From: Ruegeria conchae | GTDB taxonomy: Bacteria; Pseudomonadota; Alphaproteobacteria; Rhodobacterales; Rhodobacteraceae | Length of the DNA stretch: 64,000 nt | Direction of reading: 5' to 3' | Assembly: GCF_000192475.1 (NCBI RefSeq) | Contig: NZ_AEYW01000018.1 | Location: forward strand, 62,001-126,000 | In this document: positions 42,849 to 51,960 of the stretch, piece by piece | Numbering within the stretch: position 1 is the first letter of the stretch | Layout: each line of letters opens with the position of its first letter | The notes under the pieces: model-generated | Seen by the model: only the letters and a program-made list of their open reading frames with translations | What the model was told of the DNA's origin: nothing | Databases searched by the model: none | Position numbers and translations under genes: made by a program

Positions 42849-43912
42849 TGGCCGATGTTTCTGTCCAAAACGTCACCAAAACATTCGGGTCACTCAAGGC
42901 TTTGAATGACGTCACCATGCACTTTCCGGATGGTGGTTTTTTTGCCCTGCTCGGCCCGTCAGGCAGCGGTAAGACGACGTTGCTGCGTGCCATTGCCGGA
43001 TTCATCTTTGCGGATAGTGGTTCGATCCATATCGGTGATCAGTCGGTCGAGCACATTCCCGTCGAAAAGCGCGACATCGGAATGATGTTCCAGAACTATG
43101 CTCTGTTTCCCAATATGACCGTCGCCGACAATGTGGGTTTTGGCTTGCGTGTACGCAAAGTAGGTGCCGCTGAGGAACGCCGCCGCGTGAGTGAAGCGCT
43201 GGAATTGGTACAGCTTGGGCAACTGGGCGACCGCAAACCTCATCAGTTGTCTGGTGGTCAACGACAGCGCGTGGCATTGGCACGGGCTATTGTCACTAAT
43301 CCAAAGGTGCTTCTATTGGACGAGCCGCTATCGGCCTTGGACAAATCTTTGCGCGTCGACATGCAGATAGAATTGAAGCGTATTCAGCGTGAGATTGGCA
43401 TTACAACGATCTTTGTGACCCATGATCAGGAAGAAGCCCTTACTTTGTCAGACAAGATCGGCATCCTCAGACAGGGCACGATGATTCAGGCTGGCCCGCC
43501 ACGCGAAGTCTACAACAATCCCGTCGACGTCTTTACCGCCGAATTTCTGGGCGAAGCCAATATTCTGACAGGTCAAAGCGGCTTGGCTCTGAGTTCTGGC
43601 GGTGCGGATATCAAATTACCACACAGCGCGACACCGCAGTCGACGCTGGCCGTCAGACCCGAGAACATGAGCATATCGATCTCAGAGCCTGACGGCGACG
43701 AGATCTCAAAACTCCCCGCCACGCTGGTCCGTCGCATCTTCGCCGGAGCGATGGCGACCTGCGTCCTGAAACACAACGACAACACCTTCAAAGTCATTGC
43801 GCGCGATCAGGACATCCCGGATTTGCCCGAAGGCGGCGAAATATGGCTGAGCTGGAAACCCGAGCACACGATTGTTGTCCCGGAAGGATCAGTTGGGTTT
43901 GACCCCAACTGA
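42848..43912 (+). CDS. Polyamine-type ABC importer, ATPase
   Basis: 354 residues, PotA-like. Walker A GPSGSGKTT, Q-loop MMFQNYALFPNM, signature LSGGQRQRVALARA, Walker B VLLLDEPLSALD, and a C-terminal TOBE regulatory domain (from about residue 260). Last gene of the GntR operon; a non-coding stretch follows. Confidence 0.93.
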   Translation: MADVSVQNVTKTFGSLKALNDVTMHFPDGGFFALLGPSGSGKTTLLRAIAGFIFADSGSIHIGDQSVEHIPVEKRDIGMMFQNYALFPNMTVADNVGFGLRVRKVGAAEERRRVSEALELVQLGQLGDRKPHQLSGGQRQRVALARAIVTNPKVLLLDEPLSALDKSLRVDMQIELKRIQREIGITTIFVTHDQEEALTLSDKIGILRQGTMIQAGPPREVYNNPVDVFTAEFLGEANILTGQSGLALSSGGADIKLPHSATPQSTLAVRPENMSISISEPDGDEISKLPATLVRRIFAGAMATCVLKHNDNTFKVIARDQDIPDLPEGGEIWLSWKPEHTIVVPEGSVGFDPN

Positions 43913-44330
43913 GCCGAGCCAGATCAAGATCTAAAACCCTCGTGCGTGACGCTAGAACAAACACGGCCTGATGTGCGGTGACCTCGTGACAATCGACGTG
44001 ACTGCATCTGGCCAGTTCAACTTATTAATTGAATGACGCCTCACTGGGTGGCGAATGCGATTATTAGTCCGACGATCTGGGTTCAAACATCAATCCAACG
44101 TATGCGGCACTGGATCTGCGCTGCCACCGGGTTGGAAAACAATTCGAACCAGCTTCAATCAGATTGGTAGAACAACATAGCCTGCCACCTTGTAGGTGCC
44201 TGCGCTGCCCACATGCCCGGACCAGAGAGGTTGCTTCAACTAAGGGTTCAGACGAAACCGTGACATCTGCGAAAAAATCTGCATCGCCACCTCGAAATAC
44301 TGTCGAGTGATCGTGCGCTTGACGTATTTG
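43913..44330. other. 418-bp stretch without recognised features
   Basis: Lies between convergent genes (importer ATPase and ProW). No convincing gene, RNA, terminator with a T-run, or repeat was seen. It is AT-richer than the flanks and could hold remnants of a lost gene. Confidence 0.5.
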
Positions 44331-45848
44331 TCATTTTCTTCCAGCCACAATTCGATCCAGGATGAGCGCGCAGAACAGGATCGCCAATCCAGCCAAAATT
44401 CCTTGTCCTGCAGCGGCATATTGAAGCGCCTCCAGCACGTCCTCGCCCAAGCCTTTTGCACCGATCAGCGAGGCGACGACCACCATCGCAAGAGACATCA
44501 GGATAGTCTGATTCACACCCGCCATGATAGTCTTGTGCGCCAGGGGCAGATCTACCCTCCATAGCAGATACCGGGGCGTCGCTCCGAAGGCCAAGGCGGC
44601 CTCCCGCACGGTTTCGGGAACTTGCTGCAGGCCAAGAACGGTAAAACGGATCACCGGGGGGCTGCCGAAGATCATTGTTGCGACCACGCCCGCTGGCTTG
44701 CCTGATCCGATAAAGGCCACGACCGGGATCAAGTAGACGAAGGACGGCATCGACTGCATGAAATCCAAAATCGGTCGCACGATTGCAAACGCCCGCGGGC
44801 GGCGCGCACAATAGATGCCCAGCGGGATACCTAGCGTGATCGAAATCAGCGCCGCCGCGCCCAGCAGGGCAATCGTGGTCATCGCTTTTTCCCAGAAATC
44901 CAATAGGCCCAGATAGGCCAGCGCTGCACCGGTGAAGATTGCCACGCGCGGTCCGGCAGAGAGATAGGCCAGCATGATAATCACCAGTGCCACGACCGGC
45001 CACGGCGTATCGACCAGCACTACCTCAATCCAGTCCAGCAGGGTGCGCATCCCAAAGGTCAGCCCATCGAAGAAGCCGCGCCCGGCGGTTTTGGTCCATT
45101 CAAACACTGCTTGTACGCCATCGCCGACGTTTAAACGCCAGTCCCGGTTGGTTGGGAAAGTTTTGAGTACCGCTAGCGCATCGGGTTGCGCAAACTTGAT
45201 CATCGACAAGATTACTACCACGGCAGTCAGCGCCGTCGCGACGACTACCCGAGGCAGCGACCAGCCATGCGCTACGCTCGGGTCCGAACGCCAGCGCGCG
45301 AACTGCCCTTCAAGCGTCCAGTTGGCCAACGAGGCGGCCAGGAACTTAAACGCCAGCAGAAGGACGATCCCGATAACCAGATAGGTGAATCCTGTCGAAT
45401 CCGCCGAACGTGCGGCCTCCTGCGCGCCTGCCAAAGCACCCTCAAGCGATTCCGCGGCGCGCTTCAATGACTCCAAAGTGGTTAAACCGGATTGCTCTGC
45501 CGCTGCAATTTGCTGGCGGCGCAGCTCCAGTGTCTGCTCAATCTGTTCCGCGCGTTCCCGAAACTCACGGCCCAGATCACCGAATAAGCCCAGACCGATT
45601 TGGATATAGGCAAGCGTTTCCAGCACCAAAAACCCAAGGAACCACGACCACAGCCCCCGCGCCCCGAACCATATCGGCCCCAGAATTGCGGCGGCCTTGT
45701 TCAGCGTAAAGCGGTAGCCGGGGGCCTGCATCATGTAGGCAAACGTCTTTTGGTAATAGGACTGCCCCTGCCCCACGAAATCTCCGATCAAGCCATTCAG
45801 GCGGTCGGCGGTTTCCGGTTGGATCTGTTGTGTATCAACATGTTTCAT
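44331..45848 (-). CDS. proW: Glycine betaine/choline-type ABC permease with N-terminal extension
   Basis: 505 residues, far longer than ordinary ProW (~300-350). The C-terminal half (~300-500) is a normal permease, with EAALAFGATPRYLLWRVDLP as the ATPase-coupling loop. The N-terminal ~230 residues add two or three hydrophobic segments and a predicted coiled coil (FRERAEQIEQTLELRRQQ; LESLKRAAESLEGALAG). It would be osmoprotectant or quaternary-amine uptake. The ATPase gene ends 11 nt before its start. Confidence 0.85.
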   Translation of the reverse strand: MKHVDTQQIQPETADRLNGLIGDFVGQGQSYYQKTFAYMMQAPGYRFTLNKAAAILGPIWFGARGLWSWFLGFLVLETLAYIQIGLGLFGDLGREFRERAEQIEQTLELRRQQIAAAEQSGLTTLESLKRAAESLEGALAGAQEAARSADSTGFTYLVIGIVLLLAFKFLAASLANWTLEGQFARWRSDPSVAHGWSLPRVVVATALTAVVVILSMIKFAQPDALAVLKTFPTNRDWRLNVGDGVQAVFEWTKTAGRGFFDGLTFGMRTLLDWIEVVLVDTPWPVVALVIIMLAYLSAGPRVAIFTGAALAYLGLLDFWEKAMTTIALLGAAALISITLGIPLGIYCARRPRAFAIVRPILDFMQSMPSFVYLIPVVAFIGSGKPAGVVATMIFGSPPVIRFTVLGLQQVPETVREAALAFGATPRYLLWRVDLPLAHKTIMAGVNQTILMSLAMVVVASLIGAKGLGEDVLEALQYAAAGQGILAGLAILFCALILDRIVAGRK

Positions 45849-45858
45849 AGCGGCCCCC

Positions 45859-46908
45859 TTAGGCTTGACTGTCCTGAATCGCGCGGATCAGACCCGCTCG
45901 GTTGATAACACCCACGGTCTTGCCATCCTGAGCGACGGCTACAACTCCATGACCATCAACGCAGAGGTTCATCAGATCGGACAAATCCATGTCCGGATGC
46001 GCCTCTTTGGCATCTTCGGGCACTTCGCCGTGATGCGCCTCGAACTCTTCGACCGGTTTCATCACCGCATGGGCGAAGATCATGTTGAGTTTGGAAATCC
46101 CTGCCACAAAGTCGGCCACGTAGTCATCGGCGGGGTTGAGGATGATTTCTTCCGGCGTACCGATCTGCACAATGCGCCCGTCCTTCATGATCGCGATACG
46201 ATGTCCGATGCGGATCGCTTCATCTAGATCGTGGGTGATGAACATCGTGGTCTTGTTCAGCTTGTGGCTGAGGTCCATGAACTGGTCCTGCAACTGCTTT
46301 CGGATCAGCGGGTCGAGGGCCGAGAACGGCTCGTCCATCAGCAATATCTCGGGGTCGGCGGCGATGGCACGGGCCAGACCCACACGTTGCTGCATACCGC
46401 CCGACAGCTCATGAGCGTATTTGTCTTCCCAGCCATTCAGTTCGACCAGTTCCAGCACCCGGTCCGCTTCTTCCCAGCGGCGCGCCTTGCCGGTGCCTCG
46501 GATTTCCAGCGGCATCGCTACGTTGTCGCGGACAGTACGGTGGGGCATCAGGCCGAAGTTCTGGAACACCATAGCGACGCGCCGGTTGCGCAGGTCGCGC
46601 AAGCTCTCATCATTCAGGCCCATCACATCCTCGCCATCCAAATAGATATGGCCGTCCGTGGGCTCCAGTAGACGGTTCACATGCCGCACAAGGGTCGACT
46701 TGCCCGAGCCCGACAGGCCCATGACACAGAACAACTCACCCCGCTCGATTTCGAAACTTGCATCGGCGACGCCGACAACGCAGTCGAAGTGCTCCAGTAC
46801 TTCGGTCTTGCTCAGCCCCTCGCTGTGGATGGCTTGCAAAGCTTCCTGCGACCGCGCACCAAAAACCTTCCAAACGCCTTTTGCGTCGATTGCGATATCC
46901 GCTGTCAT
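45859..46908 (-). CDS. proV: Glycine betaine/choline-type ABC ATPase with CBS domains
   Basis: 349 residues. Walker A GLSGSGKST, signature LSGGMQQRVGLARA, Walker B ILLMDEPFSALDP; the last ~80 residues are CBS-like (CVDGHGVVAVAQDGKTVGVI), the ionic-strength sensor of OpuA/ProU systems. The start MTADIAIDAKG at 46908 has GTGGGG upstream. It lies between proX and proW in the same operon. Confidence 0.9.
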   Translation of the reverse strand: MTADIAIDAKGVWKVFGARSQEALQAIHSEGLSKTEVLEHFDCVVGVADASFEIERGELFCVMGLSGSGKSTLVRHVNRLLEPTDGHIYLDGEDVMGLNDESLRDLRNRRVAMVFQNFGLMPHRTVRDNVAMPLEIRGTGKARRWEEADRVLELVELNGWEDKYAHELSGGMQQRVGLARAIAADPEILLMDEPFSALDPLIRKQLQDQFMDLSHKLNKTTMFITHDLDEAIRIGHRIAIMKDGRIVQIGTPEEIILNPADDYVADFVAGISKLNMIFAHAVMKPVEEFEAHHGEVPEDAKEAHPDMDLSDLMNLCVDGHGVVAVAQDGKTVGVINRAGLIRAIQDSQA

Positions 46909-46941
46909 ACTGACCCCACCGCAGTTGAATGAATCGAGCAA

Positions 46942-46964
46942 CGCCCCCGAAATCATCGGGGGCG
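46942..46964 (-). promoter_or_regulatory. Intercistronic hairpin between proX and proV
   Basis: CGCCCCCGA / TCGGGGGCG, a 9-bp perfect stem with a 5-nt loop and no T-run after it. Placed just after the proX stop, such hairpins protect the binding-protein mRNA from decay and raise its level over the downstream genes. Confidence 0.55.
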
Positions 46965-46972
46965 CACAGGTT

Positions 46973-47941
46973 TTAGTTGGTGGTCAGACCAAGCCAGCTG
47001 TCGACGGTATCGCCATTGGCGGCGATCCACTCGGCCACGACCTCGTCTGTATCACGCCCTTTGACGACGACCTCGTAAGTCAGACCGCTTAGCTCGCCGG
47101 CATCCATGTCGATATTAGCCAGAAAGGACGCCGCTGCCGGGTTGCGCTGCTCAAGCGATTTGGAATGGGCGACGGTCACGGTCTTGACCGGTTCACCGGT
47201 GCTGATATGGGACTTGTTGAACCAATCTGCGTCCTGATCGGGCTGCACCATCTTGTATGTGGTCGCATCATGTTCGGGTTCTTCCAGAATTGTCACATCA
47301 TACAAAGCATGCACGTAATGCGGCGCATAGCAGTAGAAGGCCGCACCCTTCTGTTGGTCAACCTGATCCTTCAAGCGCGAATAGAACACGGTTTCATCCT
47401 CGGTCGTTGGTGTCAGGAAGGTCTCGATCCCATAGTCCCGCACCCGCACTTTGAATGTGTTGGTTGAAGCCCAGCCCGAAGCACCAACCCAAACCTCACC
47501 CATGCCGTCACCATCCGAGTCGAAGAGCTCTTGCGCCATTGGGGTGGCCAGATCGTAGATTGAACGGATGTTGTGATCCTCAACCATATAATTCGGCACG
47601 CAGATGCCGGCGCGCCCCTCGTAGCTGCCAGAAGACAGCGCGACAGTGCCCTTCTGATCGACATACTCGTCGGTGAACGAAGACTGGTTCGGCAGCCAGA
47701 CATCCGGGTGCACGTCGATATCGCCACGCCCGCCATCCATCGCTGCAAAGATGACCGCATTGGCGCCAGGCGCATAGCCAACTTCGCCGCCTAGACGTGT
47801 TTCGATAACCTGACCAATGACGCGGCTCATAATCTTGGCACCGGGCCAGCTGGGTTCACCGACCATCACTTTGTCCTGTGCGATCGCGGTTGTAGCGCCC
47901 AAAGTCAGGGTCAATGCTGCCGTTAGCATTCCTTTTTTCAT
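46973..47941 (-). CDS. proX: Glycine betaine/choline-type binding protein
   Basis: 322 residues with signal peptide KKGMLTAALTLTLGATTAIA (cleaved before QDKVMVGE). The mature protein fits the OpuAC/ProX family: VMVGEPSWPGAKIMSRVIGQ, DIDVHPDVWLPNQ. Aromatic residues typical of a cation-pi cage for quaternary ammonium groups (many Trp/Tyr) are present, but the ligand is not fixed. GGGAGAAA is the ribosome site. It is downstream of the DUF1989-GcvT gene. Confidence 0.88.
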   Translation of the reverse strand: MKKGMLTAALTLTLGATTAIAQDKVMVGEPSWPGAKIMSRVIGQVIETRLGGEVGYAPGANAVIFAAMDGGRGDIDVHPDVWLPNQSSFTDEYVDQKGTVALSSGSYEGRAGICVPNYMVEDHNIRSIYDLATPMAQELFDSDGDGMGEVWVGASGWASTNTFKVRVRDYGIETFLTPTTEDETVFYSRLKDQVDQQKGAAFYCYAPHYVHALYDVTILEEPEHDATTYKMVQPDQDADWFNKSHISTGEPVKTVTVAHSKSLEQRNPAAASFLANIDMDAGELSGLTYEVVVKGRDTDEVVAEWIAANGDTVDSWLGLTTN

Positions 47942-47976
47942 ATTATTTCTCCCGTTTCGTTGAGTTGCATGCGCCA

Positions 47977-50298
47977 TCAGGCGCGCGCCCGCTTGCGTTG
48001 CGGGTCTATGAATGGAATGTCCGAGACAGTCGCGCACAGGCGTTTCATCCGTCCGTCGAGCTGTCCGATCTCCAATTGAATGCCGTTTTCCACCTGCTCG
48101 ACCGACAATCGGGCCATCGCAATCGCATGCTCCAGCATCGGTGAACGTATAGCCGAGGTCACCACACCCACCTGCCGTTCTCCCGCGTAGACCGGGGCAC
48201 CGTGGGCTGGCACGTCATCGCAACCGATCAGCAGCCCTTTGAGCACCCGGCGCGGGTCGCGTGCGTTGCGTTGCAGAGCCGACTTGCCGGTGAAGTCAGA
48301 CTTGGTCAGATCGACCGCAAAGCCCAATCCAGCCTCGAACGCATCGACGCCCGGTGCGAATTCGGCGTTTGCGGCGGCCAGACCTGCCTCAATCCGGATG
48401 ATGTCTAGTGCGGCTGAACCCATTGGGGTGATCCCGAATTCTTCGCCGGCTGCCATTACCGCATCCCAGATCGCGACGGCATCGGATTTTGAGCAGAAAA
48501 CTTCATACCCTAATTCGCCGGTATAGCCCGATCGCGACAGCATGAACGGCGCACCTTCGCGATCGTTCAGCCGTGCGACGGTGACACCGAACCATTTTAG
48601 ATGATCCAGGCTGGGTACATGCGGTTGGGTAAAAGCGATCTTGCGTAGCAAGTCGCGCGATTTCGGCCCTTGAATAGCCAGGTTTGGCATCGTTCCGCGC
48701 AATGCGTGGACCCGCACTTGCAAGCCGCGCGAGTCTGCCAGTTCCTGCAACACCCGCCCGCTTTCCTCGGACCCGCAGCACCAACGGAAAATCTCGGGCG
48801 CCAGACGGAACAAGGTGCCATCGTCAATGACCGATCCACTTTCGTCGCACATCAGCGTGTAAGATCCACGCCAAACCGGCAGTTTCGCCACGTTTCGAGT
48901 GGTGGCCAGTTGCAGCAGCGCCTCGGCATCCGGGCCGACGATGTCGAATTTGCGCAGTCCGCTCATGTCCTGCACTGTCACAGCCTCGCGGCAGGCCCAA
49001 TATTCACCCAAAGTACCATGGGCCGGGTAACTGACCGGTGTCCATAGATCACGCGCTGGCGCGAAATGCTGGGTCAGCGGGGCCAGACGGTCATGAAAAG
49101 CGGACTCCTGGCTGATCGACATGAGGGCGTCTTCCTTTTCGCGATAGGCAACCGCACGGCGGATCGGTGTTTCAGGGCGGTAGATACGTACATGCACATC
49201 CGTCGGGTTCCAGCCGTTGATCGGATCAATGTCGTCTGGACAGGCGGTCGAGGTGCAGACCAGATCCTCCAACGCTCGCATGGCAACATAATCACCGGGG
49301 CGCGAACGGGATTCTTCAGTCAGGATATGATGCGAAGCCGGGTCAACCCACGTGCTCCAGAAGAAATTGATTGCGGGCCAAGCGGTCCGCTTTTTGACAC
49401 CGTAGGACACCAGAGCATTGGTCATGTTGTCGGAACAGTTTAGATGGCCGGGAAAGCCTCTCTCTTCGTAACCACGAGCGGTGCACGCCAGACCGAATGT
49501 ATCGTGTTGACCACAAGTGTCCTGAACCACATTCAGTAACGGGCGCATATCGCGATCAAAGAATTTATCCAGCAAACCGGGACCGGGAAAAGCCCGTCTA
49601 ACCATGGACCGAGTGGCAGTGGAGTCGATCATCCATTCCTCGCCACGGTCCAGGCCATCAGCCCGCAACGCCATGAAATCGGAACATTGCTGGCCTTCAA
49701 CATCGATGATTTGAACGAATTCGCCAGCTTTAAGCTCATACGCCATGGCGCTGCCGCGAGGGATGGTGAATTCGTCTCGTGTATCACCCAGCAAAGGCGG
49801 CAATTGCACATCACGTTTGGCTGCGGGTTTGTGCAGAACCGTCACATTTCCAGCGCCTGAGCCTTCGATTAGCCCGGCAACTCCGACGGGTCGGATCAAC
49901 CAGACCGTCATCGTCTGACTGGCACGTATAATCACTGGCTCGGATGATTGATCAAATCTGTAACAGGGAACCCGCTGATCCCCATCCCGCGCTGCTATCC
50001 AACCCGAGAACTGGGCACTGTCAAAACCGTCCCATTCAACCAACCCGGTTTGGCTCAGCCCAAGTGCCGCAAGCATCGGCTGCCCACCCTCTGCCAAAGC
50101 AGCAAGATCCAATGGCTGCATTGAACCAGCCCCTTCTACTGACAGCAAATCTCCGGGTTTGATCGACAGCTTCACCGCCTCGCGCGGCGACAGGACATGC
50201 GTGCGTGCGTCAAAGGCATTTGGGAAGCCCGGGAACCGGCGACCGGGGCCGTCGTACCCCGTGTTAGTAAAAGTATGTAAAACCGTAGACCCGTGCAT
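47977..50298 (-). CDS. DUF1989-GcvT fusion protein
   Basis: 773 residues. Residues ~165-375 are DUF1989 (urea-carboxylase-associated family): RDEFTIPRGSAMAYELKAGE, EGQQCSDFMALRAD and GHLNCSDNMTNAL. Residues ~400-765 are a GcvT-type aminomethyltransferase/demethylase fold: DMSGLRKFDIVGPDAEALLQ, SRSGYTGELGYEVFC, LKGLLIGCDD. The first ~165 residues are not recognised. GcvT relatives use tetrahydrofolate to take a methyl or aminomethyl group. Its operon with a betaine-type importer suggests demethylation of the imported compound; substrate unproved. Divergent from a LacI regulator and preceded by two operator palindromes. Confidence 0.8.
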   Translation of the reverse strand: MHGSTVLHTFTNTGYDGPGRRFPGFPNAFDARTHVLSPREAVKLSIKPGDLLSVEGAGSMQPLDLAALAEGGQPMLAALGLSQTGLVEWDGFDSAQFSGWIAARDGDQRVPCYRFDQSSEPVIIRASQTMTVWLIRPVGVAGLIEGSGAGNVTVLHKPAAKRDVQLPPLLGDTRDEFTIPRGSAMAYELKAGEFVQIIDVEGQQCSDFMALRADGLDRGEEWMIDSTATRSMVRRAFPGPGLLDKFFDRDMRPLLNVVQDTCGQHDTFGLACTARGYEERGFPGHLNCSDNMTNALVSYGVKKRTAWPAINFFWSTWVDPASHHILTEESRSRPGDYVAMRALEDLVCTSTACPDDIDPINGWNPTDVHVRIYRPETPIRRAVAYREKEDALMSISQESAFHDRLAPLTQHFAPARDLWTPVSYPAHGTLGEYWACREAVTVQDMSGLRKFDIVGPDAEALLQLATTRNVAKLPVWRGSYTLMCDESGSVIDDGTLFRLAPEIFRWCCGSEESGRVLQELADSRGLQVRVHALRGTMPNLAIQGPKSRDLLRKIAFTQPHVPSLDHLKWFGVTVARLNDREGAPFMLSRSGYTGELGYEVFCSKSDAVAIWDAVMAAGEEFGITPMGSAALDIIRIEAGLAAANAEFAPGVDAFEAGLGFAVDLTKSDFTGKSALQRNARDPRRVLKGLLIGCDDVPAHGAPVYAGERQVGVVTSAIRSPMLEHAIAMARLSVEQVENGIQLEIGQLDGRMKRLCATVSDIPFIDPQRKRARA

Positions 50299-50319
50299 CG
50301 CGCAGCCAGATTCCTAAAA

Positions 50320-50333
50320 TGTAACTAGTTACA
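50320..50333. promoter_or_regulatory. Candidate LacI operator 1
   Basis: TGTAACTAGTTACA, a perfect 14-bp palindrome, 22 bp upstream of the DUF1989-GcvT start and 70 bp upstream of the LacI gene. Confidence 0.75.
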
Positions 50334-50341
50334 GAGCTTGA

Positions 50342-50355
50342 TGAAACCAGTTACA
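50342..50355. promoter_or_regulatory. Candidate LacI operator 2
   Basis: TGAAACCAGTTACA, an imperfect copy of the neighbouring palindrome (11 of 14 positions equal), spaced 22 bp centre to centre, i.e. two helical turns. Confidence 0.6.
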
Positions 50356-50402
50356 TATGTCAACTCTTTACTTATAGATCGGCAAGACGGGCCCTAAAAT
50401 CA

Positions 50403-51416
50403 GTGACGCAGAAAACCCCCGAGCCTAAAAAACGCTCAAATCTCAGAGATGTAGCAAAAGCAGCGGGCGTGTCCGTCGCAACGGTGTCCAGGGTGCTTAA
50501 TGAACCGACCGTGGTGAAGAAGGAAACGCTCGAAAAAGTTCAGACCGCCATTGCCGAGCTTAAATTCGTTCCTAGCGCGGCTGCCAGGGCAATCAATTCT
50601 GGTCGCACCCGCTTTGTTGGGGCTTTGGTCCCTACGCTGGACAATGCGATCTTTGCCCGTTTCCTTGCTGCTCTGGAGCGTAAGCTATCAGACCATCAGT
50701 TGTCTCTGATCGTTGCGACAACCGAGGCGAGCCTAGAGATTGAAGCCGAGAAAGCCAAAAGCCTGCTGGATATCGGGGCAGAAGGACTGATCATCACTGG
50801 CATTACGCACAGCCCGGCGTTTCACGAACTGATCGAACGGGCGTCGTTGCCAACGATCGTCACGTCTTTCTTTAATCCGGAAAACCCGCTGCCGACCATC
50901 GGGTATGACAACGCGGCTGCGGCGCAACTTGCCCTACAACACCTTGTTGAACTCGGACACCGAGACATTGCGGTCGTGCATGGCCCCGTTAACGACAATG
51001 ACCGTACCAGAGCGCGCCTAACCGGCCTCAAAGTCTTTCCCTTCGACGGAAAGCTCTCAACCTTCGAGACCGAGATCAGCCATCAGGGTGGCGCAGACGC
51101 TGCAAAACACTTGGGCAATCTAAGCAGCAGGCCAACGGCAATTCTATGTCTATCCGACGTCGTCGCCCTGGGGGTTTTGCTTGGTCTTCAGGCGCAAAAT
51201 ATCATCGTCCCGGACCAAATTTCCATGGTCGGGGTTGACGATCTTCCAACTTCGTCTGTGACCGTTCCGCCACTGACAAGCGTACATTTACCGGTTTCTC
51301 AGATGGGTGAACGCGCGGCGGACGCACTTGCCAACTGGATCACGACTCATCAGGCGCCCAAATCCGAAGAGTTGTTTACACAACTCGTTGTTCGGAACTC
51401 TACAAAACGTTGTTGA
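50403..51416 (+). CDS. LacI-family regulator
   Basis: 337 residues. The N-terminal helix-turn-helix is NLRDVAKAAGVSVATVSRVL, the hinge follows, then a periplasmic-binding-type effector domain (~65-330). GTG at 50403 is the best start. It is divergent from the DUF1989-GcvT/proXVW operon, with two palindromes between, so it is the probable repressor of that operon. The effector is unknown. Confidence 0.92.
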   Translation: MTQKTPEPKKRSNLRDVAKAAGVSVATVSRVLNEPTVVKKETLEKVQTAIAELKFVPSAAARAINSGRTRFVGALVPTLDNAIFARFLAALERKLSDHQLSLIVATTEASLEIEAEKAKSLLDIGAEGLIITGITHSPAFHELIERASLPTIVTSFFNPENPLPTIGYDNAAAAQLALQHLVELGHRDIAVVHGPVNDNDRTRARLTGLKVFPFDGKLSTFETEISHQGGADAAKHLGNLSSRPTAILCLSDVVALGVLLGLQAQNIIVPDQISMVGVDDLPTSSVTVPPLTSVHLPVSQMGERAADALANWITTHQAPKSEELFTQLVVRNSTKRC

Positions 51417-51520
51417 GGCAAGTGGGCCAGACCAGACATTGGCCGACCCGTTCGATACCGGGCTTCAGTGTCCCGAAAGCAACTGTTGGAAGGATGCAAT
51501 TACTGCAGGAACGTACGCAA

Positions 51521-51874
51521 CTAAATGCGCTCCTTGCTGTCTTTCGGATGTGCCATTTTGCCCGCGTTTGTGGCCGCCCATTCATGCATGGCCTGCAACA
51601 AAGGGATCAGGCTTTGCCCCAATGATGTCAAACTGTATTCCACATGTGGAGGGATAGTCCGAAAGTCCTTGCGGGACACAAAGCCAGCATCCTGCAGCTC
51701 AACAAGTTGTCGGGTTAGCGTGCGATGGGTGATGCTACCGAGGTTGCGCTGAAGCTGATTAAACCGTGAGGTTTCCTGCGCCAGCCAATAGATGATCAAG
51801 AGTTTCCACTTACCCGAGATCGCCTCTATCAGTGGCTCAATCAGACAGTTTTCATCTGGTTCGAGCGTTGCCAT
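51521..51874 (-). CDS. HxlR-family regulator
   Basis: 117 residues. The HxlR winged helix is clear: LIEAISGKWKLLIIYWL, FNQLQRNLGSITHRTLTRQL and VEYSLTSLGQSLIPLLQAM. Family members often respond to formaldehyde, quinones or other electrophiles. It is divergent from the FAD-oxidoreductase pseudogene, which it may once have controlled. Confidence 0.92.
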   Translation of the reverse strand: MATLEPDENCLIEPLIEAISGKWKLLIIYWLAQETSRFNQLQRNLGSITHRTLTRQLVELQDAGFVSRKDFRTIPPHVEYSLTSLGQSLIPLLQAMHEWAATNAGKMAHPKDSKERI

Positions 51875-51960
51875 AGCGGTATCCTATGTGACCGTACTTG
51901 TCGTTTTGATCTTGTATTTTTAACTACGCCTCAGACTTACCGAACGCAACGAGGAAGAAG

